DNA of 45,677 nucleotides. It comes from Candidatus Methanoperedens sp. Lineage in GTDB: Archaea; Halobacteriota; Methanosarcinia; Methanosarcinales; Methanoperedenaceae. This document shows, piece by piece, positions 7,783 to 15,224 of this stretch; within the stretch, counting starts at the first letter, position 1; the number at the start of each line of letters is the position of its first letter. Under the pieces are notes generated by a model. The model searched no databases. It saw only the letters and a list, made by a program, of their open reading frames with translations, and had not been told where the DNA came from. The DNA is taken from contig JAQUQX010000012.1 in assembly GCA_028715885.1 (NCBI GenBank), positions 1-45,677 of the forward strand. Reading direction: 5' to 3'. The position numbers and the translations under genes were made by a program.

Positions 7783-9174
7783 TCATACTATAGGAAGCGT
7801 TAATATCTTTATCCCGATGACTAAATAAACAACAGCGGTAAGACCTACTGCAATCATGCTCTGCTGTAACTCTTCTCCGCTATCGGAATCCCTCCTGCTT
7901 ATAAGGTATCCTGCCCATACAGTGAAAAGAAAACCGGCAGCTAATAATATAATCTGCAATTGGTTTATAGTCTCAAAATTTATTGCGAATTCCCATACTT
8001 TCCCGAAAAATTTTCCCGTGTTTTCCGCAATGAAGAACAATCCCTTCAGCAGCCTGAACGTATTTTCGGCTAAATATACAGACAGGCTCAGGGGAATGAA
8101 AGCGTAGGAGAGGTCTGTAAACCTCTGTTTTGTGTTTTTGCCTGAAAAAGACGCCCTTGTAAAAAGATACATGATGCCGGCAGCAGCCAGCGTTATTGCC
8201 GCGAAAATAATGATAGCCCACATATTCCTCCAGTAGTTCACGAAAAAGTCGCGGAATATCATGGTATCAAAAGGCGCGGTTGACCTGACAAAGTTTATAA
8301 TCACATTTCTGAACTGGAATCGTTCCATTCCCATTACAAAGAGGAAAATGATAATAATCCCGTGGACTAAATACGCTTCGTCCAGATGTGTTTTTCTGGA
8401 TTTTACGATATCTGCGCCTGGAAGCCTCGGGCTTATGCGGATATTGTCCCGTGAGCATGATTTCACGCACTCCATGCACATGATACAATAATTGTTGCGT
8501 TCCATTGTCTGGGGAAATTCGCCCACAGGACAGGCTTTTCCGGTTTCATTCCCCATGACGCATTCTTTTATGTCGTGGTCATGGCAGATCTTCTTTGATT
8601 TGCATCGAAGTTCAATTACCGAGAGCATGGAGAAAACACCGAGTACCAATCCAATGGGACAGATGTATCTACAAAAACTTCTTTTCTCAAATATCGCCCC
8701 CATCACAACAGCCAGCGCTGTGAAGAATAAAAGCAGGAGCGCAGTGTTCGGCGGGTTCCTTGTGAACATGAAGAGATGGCGCTCAGCAGCGAAAATAAAC
8801 AGGAAAAATATGACTGCAATCCAGAGGTTGCGATACTTCTCAGGATATTTCTTATTAAGGCTGAATACGGACTGCGTCCAGTCGCCCACTGCGCCTATGG
8901 GGCACGCGAAGCACCACAACCTTCCAAACAGTAAAATGGTAAAAGCAAGGAGAGGATGCCAGACATCCCATATCATCGTAGTTGCAAATGGGATTCCGCC
9001 CTGGAAACGAAGGTCGGATGTACTTATTAGACCGTAGTAAATGATGATCGAAAGAATGATGAAGAATATTATGTTGACGACTGGCTTCAGGAATCTGTTT
9101 TTGACTATGTCCCTGAAAAAATATATATCGAGCAGGTCGGATTTTTCGTTGTTTTCTTCGTGTTCTTTTTCCAT
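7783..9174 (-). CDS. NapH/NosR-like membrane polyferredoxin
   Basis: A 463-residue membrane iron-sulfur protein. Helices flank two CxxCP/CxxxCP pairs (C88-F-A-C91-P and C168-R-Y-I-C172-P), the signature of NapH, NosR and RdxA/CcoG proteins. A ferredoxin segment follows with a classical C230xxC233xxC236xxxC240 and further cysteines at 191, 197, 205 and 215, enough for two clusters. At least three helices follow the cluster region. Such proteins carry electrons from quinol or the cytosol to exported redox enzymes or maturation factors. It lies 6 bp downstream of ccdA2 and upstream of the thioredoxin/ccmF pair, so it may feed electrons to that thiol pathway. The exact electron donor and acceptor cannot be told from sequence. 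Confidence 0.85.
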   Translation of the reverse strand: MEKEHEENNEKSDLLDIYFFRDIVKNRFLKPVVNIIFFIILSIIIYYGLISTSDLRFQGGIPFATTMIWDVWHPLLAFTILLFGRLWCFACPIGAVGDWTQSVFSLNKKYPEKYRNLWIAVIFFLFIFAAERHLFMFTRNPPNTALLLLFFTALAVVMGAIFEKRSFCRYICPIGLVLGVFSMLSVIELRCKSKKICHDHDIKECVMGNETGKACPVGEFPQTMERNNYCIMCMECVKSCSRDNIRISPRLPGADIVKSRKTHLDEAYLVHGIIIIFLFVMGMERFQFRNVIINFVRSTAPFDTMIFRDFFVNYWRNMWAIIIFAAITLAAAGIMYLFTRASFSGKNTKQRFTDLSYAFIPLSLSVYLAENTFRLLKGLFFIAENTGKFFGKVWEFAINFETINQLQIILLAAGFLFTVWAGYLISRRDSDSGEELQQSMIAVGLTAVVYLVIGIKILTLPIV

Positions 9175-9180
9175 ATATCC

Positions 9181-9903
9181 TCAGAAATAGACGGGTAAAT
9201 ATGGCAGTAATATTTTCTTCAGGTATTTATCAATATCAAAGAGCATCATCAGTCCCACCAGTATCAATATCAGGCCGGATAGTTTCTTAAAGAAATGACC
9301 TCTTTTCACAAACCAGCTTACGCGGCTTGATATTCTTTTTCCTGAATATGCTATTATCAGCATCGGAATGCTGACGCCCAGTGAATATATTAAAAGAAGT
9401 GCAGTGCCATATAAAAGATTGCTTGCTGAACTTTCAGCCACGTATGCGAACACAGAACCAAGAATAGGACCAACACACGGGATCCAGAGGACACCGAGGG
9501 ACATTCCCAGAAAAAGACCCCCAAGAAGTCCTTCTCTGGGTGCCATTGATTCCAAGTTCTTAAGAACTGGCACATGCTGGCGTCCAACATTGATAATAGA
9601 GCTTGTGATGTTCATATACGCCTGATTTAAATCATCGTCAAACATGACCGCACCCATACTGATAATAAATAAAATCGAAATCCAGCGCAGGTATTCAGCG
9701 AAAAAACCAAAAGATACGACCGCTGAGATAAATACGCCCATCAGAGTGAAGGTTATAGACATGCCTGTGACTATGGCGACAGGGCGCAACCTGCTTCCTG
9801 CCGAGCCTGATAACACAGCAGGCAGCACAGGGAGAACACACGGTGTTATCACCGTGGCTAAGCCTGCTATAAAGACCCAGAATACCGATGGTGCTGCGGG
9901 CAT
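9181..9903 (-). CDS. ccdA: CcdA/DsbD-type transmembrane thiol-disulfide transporter 2
   Basis: A 240-residue paralogue of the protein at 4158-4895, with the same six-helix plan and the canonical 'ITPCVLPVLP' (C22) and 'WIPCVGPILG' (C143) cysteines. Shared blocks such as 'LRPVAIVTG' and 'ISMGAV-FDDD' show that the two arose by duplication. Unlike copy 1 it has Val rather than Cys after the first active cysteine. Its ATG follows the stop of the PCYCGC gene without a gap, and the polyferredoxin follows after 6 bp, so the three are co-transcribed. Expected role: transfer of reducing equivalents across the membrane for cytochrome c maturation or for the PCYCGC protein. Confidence 0.92.
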   Translation of the reverse strand: MPAAPSVFWVFIAGLATVITPCVLPVLPAVLSGSAGSRLRPVAIVTGMSITFTLMGVFISAVVSFGFFAEYLRWISILFIISMGAVMFDDDLNQAYMNITSSIINVGRQHVPVLKNLESMAPREGLLGGLFLGMSLGVLWIPCVGPILGSVFAYVAESSASNLLYGTALLLIYSLGVSIPMLIIAYSGKRISSRVSWFVKRGHFFKKLSGLILILVGLMMLFDIDKYLKKILLPYLPVYF

Positions 9904-11184
9904 TTAGGTTCTGGCTGCCGCATCAATATTATCAGCATCTGCTTGAACGGTTGCCAGATCGCCTGTTACTTTTATTATTAAAATCTTACCTTTGGTTTGC
10001 GGATTATATTTACTGAAAGCAGCTTGTATGGACTTGTTATCTGTAATATTATAAGCCTTAACAAGTTCCACTTTACCGTTAACCGGAGTTAAGCCCATGT
10101 AATTAATATCCGAAAACTTATTGGGTTGTGCCATTACCAGGGCATAGGCGGCATTTTGATAATCAACAGCATCAAGCAGCGGTTTATAGGTTTGATATGA
10201 TGTGGTCATGCTCTTTGGGTCGCTCATCAATTTCAGGACATTGTCCACGTTCTGGCTATGCCCGTAGATAAGAGGCCTGGTGTATAGGATGTTTTTCATC
10301 CCCTGCTCATTGCGTACTCTGAGCCCTGTATCCTTTGTACTGTCATAACCAAGATCATGCATCTCAATCCATGAGGTAGGACTGAAATCGGCGCTGTACA
10401 TACCTATTAGCTTTTTCCCGTAGAAAGAGTCGGGCTGTACTTGTTGTCCCTCTAAAAACGCAGCTTCCATTTCTGTCCCGATAAGCATTTTGGTATTTAC
10501 GAAATACGCTCGGTTGACCCCTGATGGAGTAAGGTTCAGCCCGTCAGCCAGTGATTTAAACTTATCAGATAGAGAGAGTGACGCTATATCAATCGCTGAA
10601 GTCTTTATTGTTGTTGCATCGGGTACTGATGCACTCAGCTTTGTTATTCCTGACGGGAAATTATTCTGGGCTCTCATAGCCAGTCCGATGCAGACATCGC
10701 AAGTTGAAGCATGGCTGTCATACTGACCCCGGTCGTTAATGAAACAATCCCTCAAGAACCTGTGAGGCTTTCCTTCTGATGCTTCGCTGCCATGCTGTCC
10801 GCATCCGCAGTAACAGGGCAACTGCTCAAGCACTTCAGGATGCTCGGTCGCATATTTATATGCGCTCAGGGTCATGGCATTTGTATAAACATAATCCGGT
10901 AGCTTCCCTGCCGTCTTTGGCGAGAGTATAGGGGTATAATCGTCTCTTACAGGAGGCGTATTTGTTCCTGAATACCCTTTTTTGCTGTATTCCGTATCTA
11001 TCTGCTCCCTGAGTTCCTTAAGCGTCATGGCTGTTTTTTTTGTTTCTTTGGTCCCCGAGTCACCGGATAAAACAGCATTTGCTATCAGGGCAAGTACTAT
11101 TACAGCTACTACTCCTATGATTAATCTGCTATTCCCTTTATTTTTAGAAACATTTAATTTTTTTGCTTTCTTTTCAGGCTTCAT
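9904..11184 (-). CDS. PCYCGC-motif membrane-anchored protein
   Basis: A 426-residue protein with a lysine-rich N-terminus, one membrane anchor (about 21-38) and a large extracytoplasmic part. Residues 123-128 are P-C-Y-C-G-C, the signature of the PCYCGC family known from Bacillus lipoproteins. Three further cysteines (C147, and C162/C165 in 'STCDVC') and histidines ('GQHGSEASEGKPHRF', 'DSHAST') nearby suggest a metal site. Residues about 185-420 contain a second region with no family I recognise. There is no CXXCH, so it is not a c-type cytochrome. Position as first gene of a ccdA2/polyferredoxin/thioredoxin/ccmF run suggests that its cysteines are clients of that thiol pathway. Metal binding, perhaps copper, is speculation. 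Confidence 0.8.
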   Translation of the reverse strand: MKPEKKAKKLNVSKNKGNSRLIIGVVAVIVLALIANAVLSGDSGTKETKKTAMTLKELREQIDTEYSKKGYSGTNTPPVRDDYTPILSPKTAGKLPDYVYTNAMTLSAYKYATEHPEVLEQLPCYCGCGQHGSEASEGKPHRFLRDCFINDRGQYDSHASTCDVCIGLAMRAQNNFPSGITKLSASVPDATTIKTSAIDIASLSLSDKFKSLADGLNLTPSGVNRAYFVNTKMLIGTEMEAAFLEGQQVQPDSFYGKKLIGMYSADFSPTSWIEMHDLGYDSTKDTGLRVRNEQGMKNILYTRPLIYGHSQNVDNVLKLMSDPKSMTTSYQTYKPLLDAVDYQNAAYALVMAQPNKFSDINYMGLTPVNGKVELVKAYNITDNKSIQAAFSKYNPQTKGKILIIKVTGDLATVQADADNIDAAART

Positions 11185-11303
11185 TTTTTAGCCTCATTTA
11201 ATTTGCGAGTTCATTTATTGTGTTAAGAAACGTCAAAGTGCATTTAAGTTTACAATAGGTGTAAAGTAATATAAGGATTGCGGTTCTGCAAATAAGAAAA
11301 GCC

Positions 11304-11322
11304 AGGGAGCCATCCGGCTCCT
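11304..11322 (-). terminator. Hairpin terminator after the lipoprotein gene
   Basis: GGAGCC (11306-11311), loop ATCC, GGCTCC (11316-11321) forms a six-pair GC-rich stem about 20 bp past the lipoprotein stop. Read on the minus strand it is followed by a T-rich stretch (CTTTTCTTATTT). This fits termination of the minus-strand lipoprotein transcript. The rest of 11185-11341 shows only an AT-rich promoter-like stretch for the PCYCGC gene. Confidence 0.55.
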
Positions 11323-11341
11323 GTTGCAAAAGAGGGTTGTG

Positions 11342-12151
11342 TCAGTACCCTCCCCCGCTGTAGCGCGGGCTGACTGTTATCTGGTATTCCGGCGAATAAA
11401 CATCGGCGCCGTCAACTATTGCATGAGCCCTGAAGTAGATAGTGCCGCCCCCTGAAGGAGCCGTCAAATCTGCACCGAAAACCTGGGGGGTTTTTCCTGT
11501 CTGCACCTTGCTCGCTCTTGCATAGTCTGAAATATTTGCGCTTCCGTTCTTGAAGCCCCAGTGAACCGCAGTATTGCTTATGTCTCCCTGTGTCCCGCCA
11601 GATACCTCCCACCTGATGGTAAAGCTCGCATCACCATTCACAGCCATAGGGTATGATGTAACTTTGGCGGAAGCAACGGAAGGCGTTGCACTGGATGCGG
11701 ATATGGTTATCATCTTCTCCTCAGACCAGTAATTGACGCCATCGATAATGGCATGAGCCCTGAAATACGTGGTTCCGGAAACGTTTACGGCAATACTGGC
11801 ACTAAAATCCGCCGGTATTGTCCCGTTCTGGGGCGTTGTCAGGCTAGGGTAGCTCTTGAGAGTCAGTGGCTCGGACTTTGACTCCTGTCCATAATGCACC
11901 GCGGTGTGAGGTATATCCTTCCGGACAGGGCTGTTAACCCGCCATGATACCTCAAACTTCTCGCCTGCCACTGCGGAAGCTGGCGCTTTTAAAACTTCAA
12001 CGCTGATGCCCGGTGTGGGCGCAGGCGTCTGCACGGGCGTTGCCGCGGGCGAAGGTATAGCCTCTGGCGGCGCGGTCACACAGCCTGATATGATTAACGA
12101 TGTTACTATTGCAGCAACTGCAATATAATGTGTTAGACTTCCCCTGAACAT
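11342..12151 (-). CDS. Lipoprotein with two tandem beta-sandwich repeats
   Basis: A 269-residue exported protein. I place the start at 12149-12151 because a strong GGAGG site lies just upstream; an in-frame codon nine residues earlier lacks one. A hydrophobic signal ends in the lipobox 'LIISGC' (C24), followed by a Pro/Thr/Ala linker (about 25-50) typical of surface proteins. Two homologous units of about 90 residues follow. Each has 'F-x-W-x-V', then 'D-I-x-[HN]-TAVH[YW]G', then 'T-x-YFRAHAI-DG', and closes with 'S-[EP]-E...ITIS/ITVS'. They probably form Ig-like sandwiches. A short Gly/Tyr tail ends the protein. No enzyme motif is visible; a cell-surface structural or binding role is inferred. 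Confidence 0.8.
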   Translation of the reverse strand: MFRGSLTHYIAVAAIVTSLIISGCVTAPPEAIPSPAATPVQTPAPTPGISVEVLKAPASAVAGEKFEVSWRVNSPVRKDIPHTAVHYGQESKSEPLTLKSYPSLTTPQNGTIPADFSASIAVNVSGTTYFRAHAIIDGVNYWSEEKMITISASSATPSVASAKVTSYPMAVNGDASFTIRWEVSGGTQGDISNTAVHWGFKNGSANISDYARASKVQTGKTPQVFGADLTAPSGGGTIYFRAHAIVDGADVYSPEYQITVSPRYSGGGY

Positions 12152-12218
12152 AATAAACCTCCAGAGATTGTTTATCAATGATGGTATTTATAACCATCTG
12201 TCATCAAGATTTGCAATT

Positions 12219-13856
12219 TTAATCCACTGAAATATAATCCAGTATCTTTCCACTGACAGATGTTCTTTTGATAATATCTTCTTTATTCTTAAACGGTCTT
12301 CCCCGCATTACCAGAGCCGCCTGTTTCTTATCAATGCCAGGAAGCATCTCTATGAGCTTAAGCGGCGCACGGTTTATATCCACAGGCACTGGAATTCCTG
12401 TTATCGACCTGTGCCCATGGTCTGTCACCGTGATATCGTAAGAGGTGTTTAATTCAAGTTTCAGGGGAATGCCCACAAGAAGCGGATATGAACCGAGCTG
12501 GCGCCCAAATGTTATCTTATCGTACACTTCAGTCCTAACATCCCGCAATACCGTGCCCGCAGGCGCTATGCGGCGAAGCATAGGAAGGTCAATCACGTTT
12601 CGGATTTTTTCCTTGTAGCTGAGGAACATTTCCTTGTTTTTCGCTACATTCTCATCCGCGCCGTACATCGGCGTGCCTGCAAACGTCATCACCTGCCTGA
12701 TGTTCACCCTGCGCACCATAAGACCGCTGTCGAGTGCTTTTTTCATGAATTCAAAATTCAACTCAAACGTCTTTTTAGTCTCGCCTTTCAAGCCGTGCAC
12801 GAAGTTTATCCCGGGCAAAAGTTCAGGAAGGCCGCTTGCTCCCCGCGCTGCTCCGACTTCATTTAAGAGTTTTATGGCTTCAAAAACCTCATCAGGCGCG
12901 GCTTTCAGGTCATTCGCCATTATTACGTCTGGGTCTGCGCTTTCCATGCCCAGCGCAGCCACATCCCCTGATGTGTGGTATTTTACTATTGTTCTTGCTA
13001 TCTCTCTTGATTCATCTGGATACCTTGCAAGGGTTACCGGATTTGCATTGTCCATATGCAATACTTTGAGTTCCGGCGCAGCGTTTCGTATCCCGCCGTA
13101 GAGTTCCTCCAACGCATCGGGATTCGGGATACCGTTCTTTGCCTGATACATGAATAAATCAGGCTGCCTGCCGAGTCTGAAATACCGCGCGCCGTGGGCA
13201 TAGAGCGCGGAAACTTCCTGAATTATCTCCTTTATCTTGCGATAATCAGGCTTCCCGTAGAAGGGTTCGGTGCAGAAGGAACAGTGCGAATGGCGCGGGC
13301 ATCCGCGGTAGGTCTCAAGCTCGCACATCACGTAAGGATAATCGGGATGCTGGCGTATTATGAATGCGCCGTTTTCTCCCCATCTCCCTATTTCTGACGT
13401 GGTTCTCATCCTGTGCTGCACGCAGTCAGGGTCTTTTACGTTATCCAGCGAATCATATACAAATGCCTCGATGTCATTTTTTGCAAGGGTAATACCCGGC
13501 ATTGAAAATGATTTTGCAGATGAGCCCCCTTCCTCGCCAAAACCCAGCCTGATTGGTCCTCCGATAATCTTTATACCTTCAAGATGCGAGAGTTCCTGGA
13601 TTTCTTTCCGGGTTATTGGAGCCGCTCTCAGGTATTTTCCCGGCACAGTCATGCCTGCAATAATAACGGTCATGTCAAACCTGACAGGCTCCCTGTGCCT
13701 GCGCATCTGGTCTATGGTGCGGTAGGAAATATCCTGCGGTTTTACTCCTTTTTCAACAAGGGCGCCGGCTATATATCGGGGATAGGGCGCCATGTATGGC
13801 GGAACGCCAAGGCAGGCGGGTTCGTCCACGTAGCCGTCAATAATTAGAACGCGCAT
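12219..13856 (-). CDS. Archaeal radical SAM protein with C-terminal helix-hairpin-helix
   Basis: A 545-residue protein. The N-terminal part (1-130) has a Rossmann-like start ('MRVLIIDGYV') similar to B12-binding-like domains. The radical SAM cluster is C186-x5-C192-x2-C195 ('GCPRHSHCSFC'), a variant spacing of the usual CxxxCxxC that is known in the archaeal and bacterial family of radical SAM proteins with helix-hairpin-helix tails. 'GMESADPDVI' and 'HGLKGET' are core-barrel segments. Residues about 480-545 are the helix-hairpin-helix ('DINRAPLKLIEMLPGI'), which suggests nucleic acid contact. The substrate is unknown, and the gene is probably conserved in methanogens. It is divergent from pmbA with only 32 bp between starts. 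Confidence 0.85.
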   Translation of the reverse strand: MRVLIIDGYVDEPACLGVPPYMAPYPRYIAGALVEKGVKPQDISYRTIDQMRRHREPVRFDMTVIIAGMTVPGKYLRAAPITRKEIQELSHLEGIKIIGGPIRLGFGEEGGSSAKSFSMPGITLAKNDIEAFVYDSLDNVKDPDCVQHRMRTTSEIGRWGENGAFIIRQHPDYPYVMCELETYRGCPRHSHCSFCTEPFYGKPDYRKIKEIIQEVSALYAHGARYFRLGRQPDLFMYQAKNGIPNPDALEELYGGIRNAAPELKVLHMDNANPVTLARYPDESREIARTIVKYHTSGDVAALGMESADPDVIMANDLKAAPDEVFEAIKLLNEVGAARGASGLPELLPGINFVHGLKGETKKTFELNFEFMKKALDSGLMVRRVNIRQVMTFAGTPMYGADENVAKNKEMFLSYKEKIRNVIDLPMLRRIAPAGTVLRDVRTEVYDKITFGRQLGSYPLLVGIPLKLELNTSYDITVTDHGHRSITGIPVPVDINRAPLKLIEMLPGIDKKQAALVMRGRPFKNKEDIIKRTSVSGKILDYISVD

Positions 13857-13888
13857 AGGTTATCTTTATCATGCTTTAGTTTAAATTA

Positions 13889-15214
13889 ATGGTTCCCATG
13901 ACCGATATTTTTGACCTTGCATACAACGCCCTTGAGCTTACCAAAAAAGCTGGGGCGGATGAAGCAGAGATTTTTTGCGTAAAGGGCAGGTCTGTTTCAA
14001 TCGATATCCACAGGGATGCCATCGACCTCGCCAAAGAAAGTATTGTTTCAGGTATTGGTATCAGGGCAATTGTTAACGGAGCAGTGGGGTTTTCGAGCAC
14101 CAATGATGTTGAACGCGTCGAAGAAGCCTGCGTCCTGGCTGTGAAATCCGCAAGGGTAAGGGGCAGCGACCCGCTGTGGTCCGGGCTTCCGGAAAGAAAA
14201 AAACCTGCTCATGTGCGCGGGATTTTTGATAAAAGGCTTGCAAATATCGAAATCGAGTCCTGCATCGATTACGCAGCCGGCATGATTAAAGGAGCAAAGA
14301 CTGCTTCTGTCATGCCCACATCCGGACATTTCTCTTGCGGCAGCGCCGCCAAACTGATTTTGAATTCAAACGGGGTTGAAATAAAAGAAGATGATACAAT
14401 GGTACAGGCGTCAATAGATGCAGTCACAAGAGACGCCCCCATGTCAACTGCTTCCGAATTCGACATGTCAAGGAAACTGGACATTGATTTTTACAGGATA
14501 GGCGAGCGGGCTTCCCTTCTTGCCATGCGCTCCCGGAATGGCGTAAGCACGGAAACGCGCGATTGCGCCGTGCTTCTTGAACCCCTCGCTTTTGCGGATA
14601 TTCTTGAGAATACGTTTGTAACTTCGTTGAATGCCGATAATGTGCAGAAAGGACGCTCAGCCCTTATCGGGAAAATGGGTACAAAAATCACAGCGGATGA
14701 ACTTTCTATTATCGATGACGGGACGCTCGATGGCGGTCTGGGAACATCGAACTCCGACGACGAGGGTACTCCTTCCATGAAGAACGAAGTTGTGAAAAAC
14801 GGTGTGCTGTCCTCGTTCCTTTATGATTGTTATACCGCAGGCAAGGAGAAAAGGGAAAGTACGGGAAACGCTATCCGTTCATCCTTCACTTCCACGCCGT
14901 CGATAGGCATTCGCAACCTTGTGATTGAACATCCTTCATTTGATGTTGTTGCCGAAACGCAGGACGGCGTGATTGTCAATACCGTAATCGGGGCGCATAC
15001 CGCAAACCCGATTTCAGGGGATTTTTCTGTCGAGGCGAGAAATTCGTTTTTGATTAAGAACGGCGAGAGCGCATCGCCCATCAAGTCCATGATGATTTCG
15101 GGGAATATATTCGAGCTGCTTATGAATATAGATGGCATCGGGAAAGATGTCAGGAAAGTGGGGAATGTGATTACGCCGACAGTGAGGGTGGCTAAAATGA
15201 GGGTTGTTGGATAG
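13889..15214 (+). CDS. pmbA: PmbA/TldE-type metalloprotease subunit homologue
   Basis: A 441-residue member of the TldD/PmbA (TldE) family, close to the usual 440-450 length. It shows the N-terminal 'GADEAEIF' strand, 'RAIVNGAVGFSSTND' and the C-terminal 'GDFSVEARNSFLIKNGE' and 'SGNIFELL' blocks. There is no HExxH, so this is the TldE-type partner rather than the zinc-bearing TldD. In bacteria TldD/TldE act together in microcin maturation and antitoxin cleavage; archaeal roles are little known. An alternative start three codons in (ATG at 13898) is equally possible. No tldD gene is in the window. It converges on the Hsp90-like gene with a 10-bp gap. Confidence 0.88.
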   Translation: MVPMTDIFDLAYNALELTKKAGADEAEIFCVKGRSVSIDIHRDAIDLAKESIVSGIGIRAIVNGAVGFSSTNDVERVEEACVLAVKSARVRGSDPLWSGLPERKKPAHVRGIFDKRLANIEIESCIDYAAGMIKGAKTASVMPTSGHFSCGSAAKLILNSNGVEIKEDDTMVQASIDAVTRDAPMSTASEFDMSRKLDIDFYRIGERASLLAMRSRNGVSTETRDCAVLLEPLAFADILENTFVTSLNADNVQKGRSALIGKMGTKITADELSIIDDGTLDGGLGTSNSDDEGTPSMKNEVVKNGVLSSFLYDCYTAGKEKRESTGNAIRSSFTSTPSIGIRNLVIEHPSFDVVAETQDGVIVNTVIGAHTANPISGDFSVEARNSFLIKNGESASPIKSMMISGNIFELLMNIDGIGKDVRKVGNVITPTVRVAKMRVVG

Positions 15215-15224
15215 TATTTTAAAA

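Noticed and set aside
9904-11184. Call of the PCYCGC protein as a c-type cytochrome
   Set aside because: No CXXCH motif is present here, and I saw none in the other predicted proteins of the window.
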